The notes under the pieces: model-generated
Seen by the model: the letters and a program-made list of their open reading frames with translations, nothing else
Told to the model about the DNA's origin: nothing
Databases searched by the model: none
Part shown: positions 44,720 through 58,629 of the stretch, one piece after another
How positions within the stretch are numbered: the stretch's first letter is position 1
Layout: every line of letters begins with the position of its first letter
Translations under genes and position numbers: made by a program
NCBI GenBank assembly: GCA_001599715.1
Contig: BCHU01000001.1
Span: 62,001 to 126,000, forward strand
Reading direction: 5' to 3'
From: Phaeotremella fagi
Lineage: Eukaryota > Basidiomycota > Tremellomycetes > Tremellales > Phaeotremellaceae
Length of the DNA stretch: 64,000 nucleotides

Positions 44720-46801
44720 TCACTCCAAAAGTAATCGTAACATGTACGCCTGCATATCTTCCCATCTCCAATGCTCTTCACTAAATCTTCTTCCGGCTTC
44801 AGCGATTTTCTTGGCTATCTCATCATGACCACCGGTATCTTCTGGTGAACCAACGAAGAAACTCATGATATCGTATAAATCTGTGTAATCTACTTTGGCT
44901 GGCTGTAGACGTAGTTTGGTGTTAGGTCAATGTTCTTGGTTGTTTTCGATGGACGATTTGCTTACAACATAATGTACCCATGGTGTTAACCAGTCTGAAA
45001 ACCATTCTGGATAGACGGTCGTTTTGATCACTACGCTGCCTGACATTAGGAGTCTGTGGAACCGCGATGACCATCCGTTACCGTCGACTGTCGTTAGTGG
45101 TCACCTCAATTTTTGTCTTACCATCCAAAACATCTACCAATCAGCGATATTCAGCATTGAAGACATACATTTATATTTAGCCGCCTGTTCGGGTTCAATC
45201 CGTTCAGCCAAAACAATCTCATCCTTCATCTCCTGACAAGTCCCATCTTCATTTTTACACTGATGAATCCCAGTCAACCCAACATCCAAATACTTCTCAC
45301 TCAGCTCCCTCAACTCAAACGATTCTTTCCTCCACCCCTTCCCCCTTGAATCAGGTATCCAAAGCTGTCTAAACCCGTCGAAATTGTTATTAGCGAAAAG
45401 ATGTAATCGAAGTCGATGAGATTTCTTCCAATCATACCCACGTCGATGATCATAGAAATCACCTGTCGTCGTCCCCCTCCAAAAGATCTTATTGATATCC
45501 TTGGAATTCCACGGTGAATAATATTTCAACCCGATCTCAGAGGTAGAATTTTCGTAAGCGTCTAAAGGTGTAGCTAGGATTTCTTGGTTACGTTTGAATT
45601 TTGATAATTGGAAGAAAGGTCGGACAGATGCTTCACGGGCGTTCTCGTAGGAATAGGCACCGTGGGATTTTAGGAGTTCGGGGTTATCACAGAAATCGTA
45701 GGTTAGACGGGGGTCGTGGATGAAGGTTGTCTCTGGATTTGTTCGGGGTGGTCGTCCACCGTCTTGTGAGATCATCATGTTTCGATAGGCTGTTGAGATT
45801 TTCGGACATGCTGAAACTATACCCTTGACATCACCTCTGTTCTTGACTTCGTATGATTCTAATTCTTTTTCTGTGACGTATCGGCCGTCTGTGATAGTGG
45901 TTTGCAGAAAATGGACGGTGTCATCAGCGACTAACCATGAACCTTGATCGTGGTCCGTGACGTGGATCTCGACGTCGTTGGGAAGATGTTGAGCGATTGG
46001 TTCGAGAAGTGATAACATTAATCCTGCACGCCATTGTTTACCACGTTCACCTGCGGTGTATGATTGTGACGTCGGTGAGAGATGGATATGACTTTTTTGG
46101 TCAGTTTTGGGGAGGTTTGATGGTGACTTACTAGGAATATGGAGCTTTTGAAAGACTGTTGGCTCTTTTACGGAATAGTTCGGGGGATAGGGCGAAAAAT
46201 GGTGAGATGTCATGATCGATTTGGTCGTACTTTTGGGTAAATTATTAGTATTTGATTGGGAGATCTGAACTCACATCATCAACTATCTTGACATTGTTGT
46301 CCTTACAGAATTTCCACCATACGTCAAATCCTCTCGGTGGGGGACGTGAATACCGTTGATTATATACTTTTACTGCTTCCTCGAGTGTCTTTGATTGACT
46401 AAATGTGTCAATGATCACGATACATCATACTTGACCTACCGTTCAAGTAAACTTTTCCAACGTCTCTGACCACGATCAACAAGATTCAAAATAGGATGTG
46501 TATCCTTCACACGCTGAGCTTCAGTTCTCTGTCTTGCAGGTAACCCCTTCCCATCGACCAATTGCACACCATCCCAACCCCTAACGAAACCGTCTCTACC
46601 ATATACCAATCCAACTTTTTGATGTTTGATGGGTTGACGTTGGGGTTGATGGAACGAGAATTCTTCTATCGCTTCTTCGATGTATTCCAAGGAGGCTATG
46701 TCGAGGGTTGGTTCGGTGTTGGTGTTTAGGAAGAGGAGGTAGAGGAGGAGGGTTATTGTGGCTACTGTCCAGGTTGCTCTTGACGGTGAGAATCTGGGCA
46801 T
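44720..46801 (-). CDS. GT90 / CAP10-type glycosyltransferase
   Basis: A type II Golgi membrane protein: short N-terminus, TM anchor ([15 protein letters not shown]), then a lumenal catalytic region. The start is 46801 (MPRFSPSRA). GT90 signatures include [28 protein letters not shown], a following [10 protein letters not shown]...C segment, the Y-K-C|...[19 protein letters not shown] block across an intron, and a C-terminal [23 protein letters not shown] ending at the stop 44720-44722. In tremellomycetes this family includes Cap10 and relatives (xylosyltransferase-like) acting on capsule or glycan synthesis; the specific acceptor is not deducible. Introns lie near 46435-46392, 46260 and 45133. 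Confidence 0.88.
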
Positions 46802-47356
46802 GGTGATGAGTGATGGATGTAACTTAGAATGAAAAGAGATAACAGTTATTTTGATCCCTCTTTAATTTGATTGATTGATGTAAAACACCCTCCCCTTCCC
46901 CCCTTTGGTGCTTTGCTCTCTCTTTTACTTACTTGGTGGCACTGCTCCTCATCAAACACAAATGAAACGCCTCACGGCCAGTCCATGATTGGGTTTAACA
47001 TCTTATTTGACTTGACTAGCTCAATTCGATCCATTTGGTTTGTCATCATGATAGGCGACGTTGATTCATGTTCAATCCATACATCTTAACCTATACCTTG
47101 ATATATGCATACATTGGACGATGAAGTTGAAATAACCCACCAAAGTATCAGATAGGCGCGCGAGTGTACTACAATATAATAGGCGCCCAAGTGCCTGATT
47201 GTCACCACTGTCGTCATTCACCACCCTGCAGGTTAAGCTTAGTTTGACACGAAAAAAGAAGATTTGTTTTCATCTCGTCATCTCTCTTCATTCATATTAT
47301 CTTTATATTCATTCAGATACCCAGTATCCACACCCCTCTACCAGCAACTTGCTACC
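46802..47356. promoter_or_regulatory. Divergent promoter region (GT90 / phospholipase D)
   Basis: 555 bp between two divergent start codons. Holds both promoters and the phospholipase leader. The ORF at 46871-47089 is not convincing. Confidence 0.5.
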
Positions 47357-50300
47357 ATGTCAGGTCCAGCAGGACACGGTGGATCCTCAGAATCAGGCAG
47401 TAAATTCGCGAATCTAGTTAGTCGACTACGTTCATCCCAAGACGACAAATCAGCAGCAGAGACCAATGAGGATACAGGTCCCTCCAGGGCACTTCCTTCA
47501 ACAGGTCTAAAGAAGAATACTGAAGAATGGAAAGAGGCTCAGCAGAAGCAGAAGCAGAAGCAGAAGCAGAAAAGACAGAGTAGTAGCAGTAGTATACCGA
47601 GTGATGCTACCGATGGGGAAGACGATCGGACTCAGGAGGAACAGGTGAAGGATCAAGAGGGTGCGGATGGACGAGGACCAGGTCGTCATGAGAGATTGAC
47701 TGGGGATGATGTCCCAATGACTGATTCGCCCTTAAGTGGGTCGTCGGAGGAGAGTGAGGGGAAAAGTTCGAATTTTTTTGGTCAATTGGGTGCAGCTATC
47801 AATTCTGTGGTTTCTTCTAGTACAAATGGGAACTCGAATTCGAAAACTTCTCCAGGTGATCAACCTACTCATAACAAGTCCAATGGGACTTTAAACGATG
47901 GAAAGGATCATACCGACGGTAGCAAAGAAATGAATGGAACGACGCAAGCGGGCGATCATGATGACGAAACCCAAGAGAATGGTTTCGATCCAGAAGAGAA
48001 AGCTCTCAAACACGATTCTCAAAAGTTTAAGAAACTCACCGATGAAGCTGGAAATCGACCTGATGTACTCCCAGCAGTGAAAGACGAAGAGAAGCCTGGA
48101 CCAAGAAATGTGATAGAGTTGAAACCGAGAATAGTCCATTTACACGTAAGACGATTTCTTTTAGTCTCTATAAATCAATCTGACCCGTTTTAGTACCATC
48201 AACAAGAAGAAGACACTATGAAAGGTGTTAAGAAAGGCCCTATACTGAAAGTCACGGCTGACGGAGAAGGTGAATTCCCACCTGGTCAAACGCCTCTACC
48301 TTCTCGTCAACAATCTCGTACTTCTTCCTATCGATCGCAAGATTCAGCAGTATCAAGGGACGAACATCATGATGCTCAGCATCTAGATGCCATCCATCTC
48401 AAACATAAACATCGTGGTGATCGAACGAATCGACCTCGTTCTCAAACAGATGACGAGATTGAGGAATTAGATGATTCGGAGGTAGATACCGTTGGTGGAG
48501 GTACTTGGAGATCAGCGAATGATACCAAAAAACAATCACGACCGAATGGTAGGAATCGATGGAGTTCTTTCCGTGACTCTATCGCTTCAGATAGAGAAGC
48601 TAGTGGACATGAAGGTGATCTGGAGAACGAACATGAAAACGACGACGATCGATCACATCACGCCTCGAATACCAGACACTCATCTATGGATGTAGCCAAC
48701 CCAAACACACCTGATGCTCATGAACATGCTCAAAAGAGATGGTCAACATTACGTTCAAGGGTTCTACCGAATAAATCTGGTAGTGGACCTACACCAACTC
48801 CAGGAAAAGTTTCAGCAATGGCTCATACAGCTGTAGCTTCGATTCCTATCACCACTGAACTTATAGCTGGACAATTACCAGTTATGATTTTGAAAACTTG
48901 GTTGGATAGGGATGAAGATGGGAACAGAGCTGTACCTGTGTTACTTGGAAATTTGAGATTTAGAGTTGGTGATTCAGTTGGATTAAGAGAGGGTGGTCAA
49001 ACTGGGAGAGAAATGTTTAAATTGGAATGCGAATATGGTGATGGTGCGGTTAAATGGGTAAGCACATAAAACTCTCTTTGATTATCTGTACAGAGACCGA
49101 CATGCCACAGGTGATTTATAGAGAATTAAGAGATTTCTTATCCCTACACGCTCATTATAAAGCTGCTAATTTCGGAACTAGAGTAACGAGTTTAGGTAAT
49201 AGTTCTAGAAGAGTTGAGATTCCAGAGTTTCCTAGGATGAGTGAGTGATTTGGTCGACTGTCAGACTGATTTTGTTAGGTATCCCATATTTGAACAAGAT
49301 TGGAGCGAACGGTGGTAGACAAGAAGTTGGCAAGGAGAAACCACATAGTAAAGCCGAATACGCTCAGGCTAGTCGTGATGCCTTACAGCAGTATCTGGTT
49401 GATCTAATCAGGAACGTCGTGAGTTTTAGCTGAAGCTTCACCATTTTCAACTCAGCTAAAAACCTTGCGCCAGCTCTTCCGACCAGAATCGAATCGACTG
49501 TGTAAATTCTTCGAATTATCTTCGTTGACACTTTCCCTCGCTCCTCGAGGTGGTTTCCAAGGGAAAGCTGGTTTCTTGAAGATACCGGGAAGTAACGCTA
49601 GTCGTCGAGCTAATCAACCTGGTCTAACTCCTATGTCTTGGAAGGCTAGTCGTAAACCGAAATGGTTTATCGTTAGGGATTCATATTTCGTAGCTACAGA
49701 TGGACCTGAAGCTGTAAGTGAGATTAAATTGCAGTAAACATGTGGATTTACTTATATAAATTAGACCGAATATTACGATGTCTTTTTGATAGATTCAGAT
49801 TTCACCATTGAAAGACCCAAACGAGCTTATAGAACTGGTTTACATTTACTTTCAGGGAAAGGGGTGGTCAACACCATTCAACATAAAGGCGATTCGAAAG
49901 CCGACGCAGGAGCCAATAACGATGATATCGATACTGAGAATCCAATGGCTCAAGAGATGATCATCCAATCTGGAGAGGGGAAAGGTAATCAGGCTGATGA
50001 GATGCACGATGAAAGTGAACATGACGCTTCGCAACATACGTTCTATGTTGTTAATTCACAACGAAAATTGAAACTTGTTGCTAAGAACGCGGTACGTTTT
50101 GTCTTGTTTACAAGGATAGACCGATCTGATGAAAATCTTTAGCGTCAAATGCATCAATTCATCGTATCCATGGAAAGAGTCGCTGCCCATTGTGTATGGA
50201 CAAGTAGGAATCGATTCGATTCTTTCGCACCTATCAGAGTCAACGTCGCTGCTCAATGGCTTGTTGATGGGGTAAGTTGTCTGGGCAGGGTTGAACTGAC

Positions 50301-53300
50301 AGTAGCGCGATTACTTTTGGAATCTGAGTCGTGCAATTAACATGGCCAAAGACAGGATTTACATTCACGATTGGTGGTACGTCTTAAAGATTAGGATTGA
50401 AATCTGATAACCAGGGTTTCGCCGGAACTTTATCTGAGAAGACCTGGGGATGAGAGGTATCGATTGGATAATCTTTTGAAAAGGAAGGCTGAAGAGGGTG
50501 TCAAGATCTTTTTGATCGTTTAGTGAGTCTCCTGAGGGGAGTTGGACTGATGGATTTTTAGCAATGAGGTTTCAGATAAGACTACACCGACCGATAGTTT
50601 ATATGTTAAGAAGACGCTCACTAAATTACATCCTAATATTATGATTCAACGGTCGCCGTCACATTTCCAGACTGGGACTTTCTATTGGTCACATGTAGGT
50701 GTAATTCTGATTCTAATAGCTGATGGGTGTAGCACGAGAAAATGTGTGTCATCGATGAGACTATCGCTTTTATGGGTGGTTTGGATTTGTATGTCATACC
50801 TTTGGTCCCTACTGATATCCAGATGTTATGGTCGATGGGATACATCCCAACACGTCTTAATCGACGATTCCCATACATCACCCGATGGACCAGACGGACC
50901 AGTCTGGCGAGGAAAAGACTACGCCAACGAACGAGTAGCTGAATTCGCGAATCTGGATAAACCCTTTGAAGACACGTTCGACAGAAACAAAGTCCCCCGT
51001 ATGCCATGGCATGATGTCGGTTTACAAATCGTTGGTCAACCAGCTAGAGACTTGTGTAGACATTTCGTCCAACGTTGGAATCTTTTGATTAGGACTAAAA
51101 ATCATACGAGACGGTTACCGTTCTTGTTGCCTGCTGCTGATTTTACTGATCGGGAATTGGTCGATAGTCAGTTACAGGGTACTTGTGAAGTTCAGATTTG
51201 TAGGAGTTGTGGACCTTGGTCTATGGGTACTTCGACTAAGATTGAGCATTCGATCCAAAACGCTTATTGTAAATGTAAGTGGGGTTTTCGGTGATCGATC
51301 TTTTAAGACTGACGACACCGCCAGCTATCCAACTATCCGAACATTTCGTCTACATCGAAAATCAATTCTTCATCACTTCAACAGTTGTCGATGGTGTAGA
51401 CATCGAAAATGGAATTGGTGATGCCTTGGTTGAGAGGATCATACGGGCTCATAAGGAAGGTACCAAATGGAGAGCTTGTATTGTTATACCGCTATTACCT
51501 GGTTATACTTTCCCTATCGATTCCACGGAAGCTAGTTCTGTTAGACTTATTCTGGAATGTCAGAATAGAACTATTTCACGGGGTACTAATTCTATCTTTT
51601 CTCGGTTGAGGAAGGAGAAAATTGATGTAAGTGAAGGTTGTTGATTTTGGATTATTTTGTTGACGGATTTTTAGCCTGACGACTATATTTCTTTCTTCTC
51701 ACTTCGTGGTTGGGGGAAATTCAAGAATGGATCTTTGACTACTGAACAGGTTTACATTCATGGTAAAACTATGGTTGTGGATGATCGTAAGTCCACGCAT
51801 CACTTCAAAAACTGACATCAGGTCTCGCCATCTGTGGTTCAGCAAATATCAACGAAAGATCACAACGTGGAGATCGAGATTCAGAACTAGTCGCAGTCAT
51901 CCGTGACACAGACATGATTGACGGTACGATGGCCGGTAAACCGTTCAAAGTCGGTAGATTCGCCCATACACTCCGTGTACGACTTATGCGTGAACACGTC
52001 GGTGTGGATGTTGATTCGATCGAGGAAGATCAGTTGATGGCTAGAGGACCTGTGGCTGATGCTGATGAAATCGAAACTTGGGATCCGGATCATGAACAGC
52101 ATAATCAAGATGATCCGGTTAGAGGGGTCACTAAGATTAAACGTCAATCTAATCGGGAGAGGATTATGAGGACGGCAGATACTGCTTTGGGTAGTGGTGG
52201 GTGATAAAATTGTCTACTTTCCCAAGACACCACTGACAAACACTTTTGATAGTATCCAAAGGAATGAGTGAAAACGCCATTTCAAATATCAAAATGGCAG
52301 CCGATAAGATCATCCATCCGTTAGCTGTCGTGACGGGAGGTGAAGTCGTCGCTGCCAAAGCTGGACACGCTGTAGGAGAGAAACATGAAAGAGAAGATTT
52401 CGATAGGGAAGGTGCGAAAACTGCTGGATTCGCTAGTTCCCTTGTACCGACTCTAGAAGAAAAAACGATATTCGAGAGAAGACCTTCGGCAACCCATGCG
52501 AACGGTAAACCGTTGTTTGATGTTATTGAAGAAAACAAACAATCTGAAAATGGCGAGACTGAACCTGAAGAAGCGGAGGTACCAGGTGAAGTCAAGAAAG
52601 ATCAACATTTACTCGATTCGACCAAAGAATCTAAACAGAAAGGCGCACCCACGATTTCAGGCTCACCAGACGATAAAGAAATGTATGGAGCTCCAGCTAA
52701 CGCTGTTGAAGATGATGACGAGGTACCTAATAACGATACTGAACGTGAGGGGGCTAGTAAAGAGGAACAAATGGCTATCGCTGCTAGGAAGACTTTACGA
52801 AAGCATTTATCGGCGAAAGTTGGGAATGATATTTATGCTATGCCGACTGCTACGCCTATTATTAATCCTGATCGATTTCATGATCCGTTGGATGAAACTT
52901 TTTGGAAGGATATGTGGGTTGCGGTGGCCGTTCATAATGTGAGTATTTGTGTCTTCTGCCATTGGTGAAGTACTGATCAGAGATAGACCGAAATCTATCG
53001 AAAGGTGTTCAGATGTATTGTGAGCTGATTCGTTACGACGCTTTGGTGAATGAGAGCTAACATGACCTTTATAGCCCGACGACCTCGTAACCTCTTGGGC
53101 TAGTTACAAAGCGTTCGCGAATCACGCTGAGAAATTCAACAAAACACCTGAAGACGTCTCAGCGCCTGGAACAGCAGAACCAGTGAAGGTAGTGCACGAC
53201 GGTCCAGGAACCCACGGTGCAGGCGGCGGTGGAAGTGGAGGGGGGATCGTCGATCAGGACGGTGGGAATGGAGGGGGAGACGGCGGTTCAAAGAAGAGCG

Positions 53301-53670
53301 ATACTAGAGCCAGTGACGTCGTTGATGGGAAACCTTCGGATCATTCGGGTGAGAGGAAGAAGGATAAGGAGACGAGGGAACGCGTGGCTTCGGGGTTGGA
53401 TGAAGCTTGGCATGATTGGGAGAGGGAGGAGATGGAGAAATTGTTGGCTGAGATTAGGGGTCATTTGGGTATGTCCCCTCCTTTCGATGTGGTCAAAATG
53501 ATGAAGCTGATTTCTGCGGTAGTCGTTTATTCAACTAGATTCCTGGAGGCTGAAGATTTGGCTAATAACTTTTTGTTTAATGTGGGTGATTCTTCAATCT
53601 CTTATTTTGTATTCCTGCTGATTTTGGATTTTAGTCGGACAAGATTTTACCTCTTCCTATTTACGATTAA
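47357..53670 (+). CDS. PLD1: Phospholipase D (PLD1/Spo14-type)
   Basis: A very large multi-exon enzyme that hydrolyses phosphatidylcholine to phosphatidic acid and choline. The long acidic/Ser-rich N-terminus from MSGPAGHGG has a (CAGAAG)n tract giving KQKQKQ at about 47542-47570. A PX-like/PH-like region follows (48218-50142; e.g. VMILKTWLDRDEDGNRAVPVLLGNLRF, PGLTPMSWKASRKPKWFIVRDSYF). Two catalytic HKD motifs are visible: HHEKMCVID at about 50732 (split by an intron) and HGKTMVVDD at about 51758, with the family IYIHDWW, GGLDLCYGRWD, YIENQFF and SANINERS motifs. A C-terminal regulatory region reaches NADKILPLPIYD-like sequence and the stop at 53668-53670. A Gly-rich stretch (about 53215-53290) is unusual. 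Confidence 0.93.
47542..47571 (+). repeat. CAGAAG hexamer tract
   Basis: A short in-frame tandem repeat in the phospholipase D N-terminus encoding alternating Gln-Lys. Confidence 0.75.
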
Positions 53671-53984
53671 ATGTTTATGACCTTTCCTTTCCTCCTTTGT
53701 GTTTGATGATATACACGAATATTTATACGTTTGGTTTCCTTGATTTAGTGCATATGGGTTCATGGTCATCCTTATTAGCGTTTTATAGTTTTATGAATGA
53801 TCTGCTAATCATCTTAATGGTCAAGGTCTTCGAATCTCGTTCGTCTTTATCCTTTTCTGTTGGTGATCGCTTACGATCCTTTGTACACGAAAATGGACAG
53901 AACAACCGTTAGAGGGCACGACAAAATATCAGCTACATGCAACACAGCACTCGAATTCGCCTTCGACTAACTCTGCTCCTTTGA

Positions 53985-54888
53985 TTACGGTTCCGGCTCC
54001 TCCATCCTAGCGAGTCTATTGGAATCCTCCATGGACAACCTCATCATTCTGTCATCAAAATCTGGGATACTCGCCATACCCGATTCCCAAGATGGATAAT
54101 ACATCGAGTCTTGTTGACTTCGTACAACTCGGACGGGATCTTCCATTGGAATCAACTCTTGGGATGGTAATGACCACTCGTTGAACGCTTGAGTTGAATC
54201 GTGATTTCTCTTGGATAGTGGACATTCTGTCTCTGTATGGCCGCAGAAAAATCCGAATGTGGTTCCACAACTTGGATTGATGCTGTGGTTTCCATTTAAA
54301 CCTACCAGTTTGGTTTCAGTGGTTATGGTGCGGTATGCGATAACGCTTGGATTAGGTAGTGGGATTCAAACTTACATGTACATGGTATATTGCGATATAC
54401 ACCTTCTAGAGAACAATTGCTGCATTGAATCACTCCTCTTATGTTGAGTATCTTGGTGGTTGCTCTATGAGATTCTAAAAAGCAAAGAATTTCAGTGAAG
54501 CGTTTGCAACGACAAATGAATGACACGAACGTCTGGATGAGATCTCGGACCCTGGTTTCCAGTCTTTACAGCCAACTATTTCTTAAATTTGTGAGTTAGC
54601 ATTGTTTCTGATCAGAATAACGTAGAAAGCTCACTGGTGATAGGACAGCGAAAGAGTTGAACGCCATCGTGTGATTTTAGAACCTCTGAATATTGATTGA
54701 CACCAGCTCCATCTTCATTCTCTTCGTTTTCTTCTCCATATCTACAACTCTCAGCTATGAAGGCGAGAACAACCAATCAGTCTTTTACGTCTATTATAAG
54801 AATTTAAAACTGGCTTACGTTTACCTATGGAGAAATCAGGAATGTTTTTAAGTGCTTCAGCGTAATCTGGGTGGAAGTCTTGTGACAT
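53985..54888 (-). CDS. Cys/His-patterned hypothetical protein
   Basis: Starts at 54888 (MSQDFHPDYAEALKNIPDFSIGK). Introns near 54820-54757, 54635-54588, 54530-54475 and 54400-54300 join in frame to give, in order, CRYGEENEENED, LFRCPIT, VGCKDW, VIQCSNCSLEG, NPSCGTTFGFFCGHTETECPLS and a C-terminal acidic/Met-rich segment ending at 53985-53987. The CxxC pairs and CGHTETEC suggest a small zinc-binding fold, but no known finger type fits. The gene converges on the phospholipase D gene. Confidence 0.6.
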
Positions 54889-55432
54889 ATTGAATGAGTA
54901 ATACTATACGACACTGGTAAAAAGAATTAGCAGGAGGTATTTTGAATAATTGCAAGTTGACCAAGTGAATCATCCAAGTATAGTAGAAGACCTTTGTGTG
55001 TAGAAGGCTTTGCCATTTATCACAAAGGATAACTCCAAACTCCTCTTGAATCCGATCTCTTCATGTTACTGTGGGAACAAAGGTCGAGTGAGGATGTAAA
55101 TCAGTAGAGTTCGGTTTGGTGGCTGCTGATACGTCACAATCTTGTGAGGTGACTACGACTTTGTTCATGGACAAGCTCTAAAACGTCTCTTCTGTGGCAT
55201 CACTACTGCCACTTGCTGTTGTTGTTGGTAGAGATGCCGATAATAACCGATTTTGACGATCACCTCCACCTCCACTTTTGCGCTCCACCAGAAAGTCATT
55301 CCCCGTTGTCAAGGGGGGAGGTAAAGGTAAGATATAAATAGTCGTGAACGGCATATGAGCGATCGTGTGTCTGACTTTCCTTTGTTATATTTCTTGATTC
55401 AGTGATTGCATCAAAGTTAACTTCCACCAAAA
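54889..55432. promoter_or_regulatory. Divergent promoter region
   Basis: About 540 bp between divergent starts. A TATA-like element (gatataaat at about 55332) sits 100 bp upstream of the dehydrogenase start codon. Otherwise nothing recognised. Confidence 0.45.
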
Positions 55433-56669
55433 ATGCCAAAAGTATTCTTCATCACAGGAACTTCAGTGAGTGTCCCAACATCCGGTAATTTAAGCCACAA
55501 ACCCTAAGTGAAAACATAGACAGGTTTCGGCGCAGAACTAGTTAAAATCGTAATCGCGAAAGGTGACATTGCAGTTGCCACTGCACGTAAACCAGAGACT
55601 CTAAAGTTCGATAATACCACTGAGAAGAATTTCTTGGCGGTGGCATTAGATGTCACTAAGAAGGATCAAATTGATTCTGCTTTCAAGAAAGCTGTTGAAG
55701 TATTTGTAAGTGTAGATTTCCAGTGTTCATACTGCGAAGATCACTTACTAACATTGGTTGTGTCATACTCTGAGGGTCGTGTCGATGTAGTTGTCAATAA
55801 TGCTGGTTATGGTTTAGCTGGGGCTTTCGAGACTTTTTCCGATGAACAGATTAGAACTCAAATGGTAATTCCATTTTACATTTTTTTCTGTATCTTTGTG
55901 TGGTTCTAACTTTGGGATTTCAGGAAGTCAACTTCTTTGGCTTGATAGATGTGACTCGTAAAGGTAAACCCTTGCCCTACTGTCTGAACAACAGTACTGA
56001 TAAACTGTAGCTATGGAAACCATGAGAGAACTCAAAACTGGAGGGCTAATCCAACAAGTCACTTCCATCGGTGGTCAACGTGGTTTCCCCACTTTCTCGA
56101 TCTATTGTGCGTCCAAATGGGCAGTTGAAGGATTTACAGAGGCTGTCTCACAAGAAGTCAAACCTGAATGGGGAATCAAATTCACTTGTGTTGAGCCTGG
56201 AGGCTTTAGAACTGATTGGGCGGGTAGAAGGTCAGTTCTTCTTTGTTTTCCCATCTCGATCTGTTTAGCTGAATCTGACCATCGGATTTACTATACAGTA
56301 TGGACTTCGGTGAATCCAAACCAGAATATGATCATTTGCCGGCTAAAGGTGAGTTTCCCAGTGGTTTACGATGCTAATGAAACAGAAAATATGGGTAAAC
56401 GACACGGTACCCAAGCTGGTGATCCAATCAAAGGCGCGCAAGCTATGTATGAACTGGCTGTTCTACCTGATCCACCGTTACGAGTTGTCATCGGTTCTGA
56501 TGCTTACAAAGCTATAATGGCCAAAATCGAGGCGAGTTCATGTGTTCATTTCCATTCGTCGATTCTAGGGCTGACTTGTATCCTTTGCTTTCAGAGTTAC
56601 AAAGCTAATTATACCAAGTACGAGAAAATTGCTAATAGCACGGATGTTGATGGGTATGTCGCACCTTAG
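55433..56669 (+). CDS. Short-chain dehydrogenase/reductase
   Basis: A classical SDR (NAD(P)-dependent oxidoreductase). Spliced, the N-terminus reads VFFITGTSSGFGAELVKI (TGxxxGxG cofactor loop), then LDVTKKDQIDSAF, the VDVVVNNAGYG motif (NNAG), FFGLIDVTRKAMETM, and the catalytic YCASK (S...YxxxK), with EPGGFRTDWAGR after it. At least five short introns. The small first exon is MPKVFFITGTS. The C-terminal part (GDPIKGAQAMYELA, PLRVVIGSDAYKAI) is typical of fungal SDRs acting on unknown alcohols or ketones. Next to a TauD-like dioxygenase in the same direction. Confidence 0.9.
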
Positions 56670-56952
56670 TTAGAATGATTCTGGGGATTTGGATGATGGT
56701 TTGAAGAGTACTGGTAGAAATAGACGTAGACAGAAGTTGAATTGGATGCAGCATCTCACCTCTCCTCTCTCCATAAGCGGTTAAGACCGAGTGCGATGAT
56801 GGCAACGTTGGTGACTAACCAGTTGCGTGATTGTTGCTACAAGTGGCATCACCAGTCAAAGAACAGCAGATGGACTCTCTCGTGAGAGCTATAAAGATGA
56901 TGCTAGTAGAAAGTATACCTTGAGAACCCAACTCATACACCATTACAATAAA

Positions 56953-58525
56953 ATGGCAACGGCTGTTCAGAATCCAGTTTCAGCTCTTCATGATACCTTC
57001 AAAAACCTTGACATCAGATATGATCAACAAGAAAAATTAGAACTTGATAAGGCTGAGAAACATGTGTGTCTAAGATTATCACTATCACATCATTACTGAC
57101 CATTCACAGCGGCGTGTATATGAAACTTCTTATGAACCAAATCTCGAATGGTGGACATCTAACCAAGCTGAATATGTCAAACCTAATCACGATCCTTTAC
57201 CAGAAGGATTTCCAGAACAGGTCGTATCTTCAACAGCATGGGATGGAAAGGTCTTGTTGAATCAACGTATGTCCCCTTCAGATGTTTAATTTCATCTTTG
57301 CTGACCAAATGATAGCCGAAAAATGGTTATATACATTCACGGAAACTGATATCGAAATCCTCGATGACGCTTATGACTATTTCATAAACCTCAAGAAATC
57401 GTATAACGAAATTTCAAGGGAAACTTTCCCAATCCCAAAAGAATCGGGATTATACCAAGCATTTAAAGTGGTGGTTGAAGAGATTAAGAGTGGATTGGGA
57501 TTCAGGATCCTTCGTGGATTACCTGTAAAAGATTGGAGTAGGGGTAAACAGATTGTTGTTTATGCTGGGATCTCTTCTTATATTGGTGGTAAACGTCAAC
57601 GACAGGCTGGAACTAAGAATATCGTTCATCTAAGGTGGGTTTTGAGTCAGATATTATGGATGACTACTAAGCAAGGTTTAGAGATATTACCAATATTCCT
57701 GCTGATAATAGACCTGCTATTGGTAAGTCATTTCTGTCGCCATTTCAGGAAACAAAATTAACAACAAAAAACCAGTCGTCAAAGGTCAAACTAGCGGAAA
57801 TCAAGGTCAGTAAACATCCTAAATCTCACATGGTGATCTGAACTCACCCCCTTTAGTCTTCCACAATGATAGTAGTGCTGGCATCGTTTCTCTTCTCACA
57901 CTAGGAGCCGCCGAGACAGGTGGTCTCTCCCAATTATCATCAGTCGCACAAACATACAACCAATTAGCACGTACAAGACGAGACATTATTCGTGAACTAG
58001 CCAAACCTGATTGGGTCCAGAAAGCCCATCCGAACGGTAAGTCCTCATACTCTCCCAGTGAAACAAAATAGCTGATAGCAGTGACATCTAGGTCAAGCAC
58101 TACTCTTCAAGGTCGGTGATAATCAGGTTATAACCTCCTACGCCCGTCGACCATTTTTCGGATTTTTTGAAGCAGAAGCTGATTTCCCTCCATTATCTAC
58201 TGAAAAGCATCTGGCTCTGGATGCTGTCCATTTCACAGCTGAGAAATTCAGTTTCGATTTAGATCTTCGTCCAGGTGATTTAGAATATTTCAATAACCAA
58301 ACTGTCTTCCATGGTAAGTCGTGTCTTCTACTTTCCAGTCTCCTTTTTGATGATCCTGTGGTAGCTCGTACATCTTCCGAAGATTCTGAAGAAAATTCAA
58401 GACATCTGATAAGACTTTGGACTGAAAATGAGTTTCAAGAATTACCGCCTGTTTTGGAAGAGTTGTTTGGGAAGTTGAACAGTGGTGAGCCTACGGACTG
58501 GCCAGAGGAGGCATGGGATCCATAG
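56953..58525 (+). CDS. TauD/TfdA-like Fe(II)/2-oxoglutarate dioxygenase
   Basis: A fungal TauD-type dioxygenase. Start at 56953 (MATAVQNPVSALHDTF). Visible elements: GFPEQVVSSTAWDGKVLLNQ, FRILRGLPVKDW, then VFHNDSSAGIVSLLTLGAAETGG with the HxD iron ligands, and the distal FHAR (His rebuilt across an intron at about 58314-58364) followed by RHLIRLW, whose Arg binds 2-oxoglutarate. It ends EEAWDP at 58523-58525. Usually ~370-400 residues in fungi, which fits here. The substrate is unknown; it lies 284 bp downstream of the SDR, which might be functionally coupled, though fungal neighbours often are not. Confidence 0.88.
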
Positions 58526-58629
58526 AGATTCAGTATTATTGGTTGTTGCCGTTATGAACTATCACTTCACTACATCCTGAAAACTACATCTTATATACTA
58601 TACTCTACTGAAGTCTTAGCCAAAGTACT

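Noticed and set aside
49852..50256. Minus-strand ORFs inside the phospholipase D gene
   Set aside because: Shadows of the coding strand; the plus-strand exons carry clear PLD family motifs.
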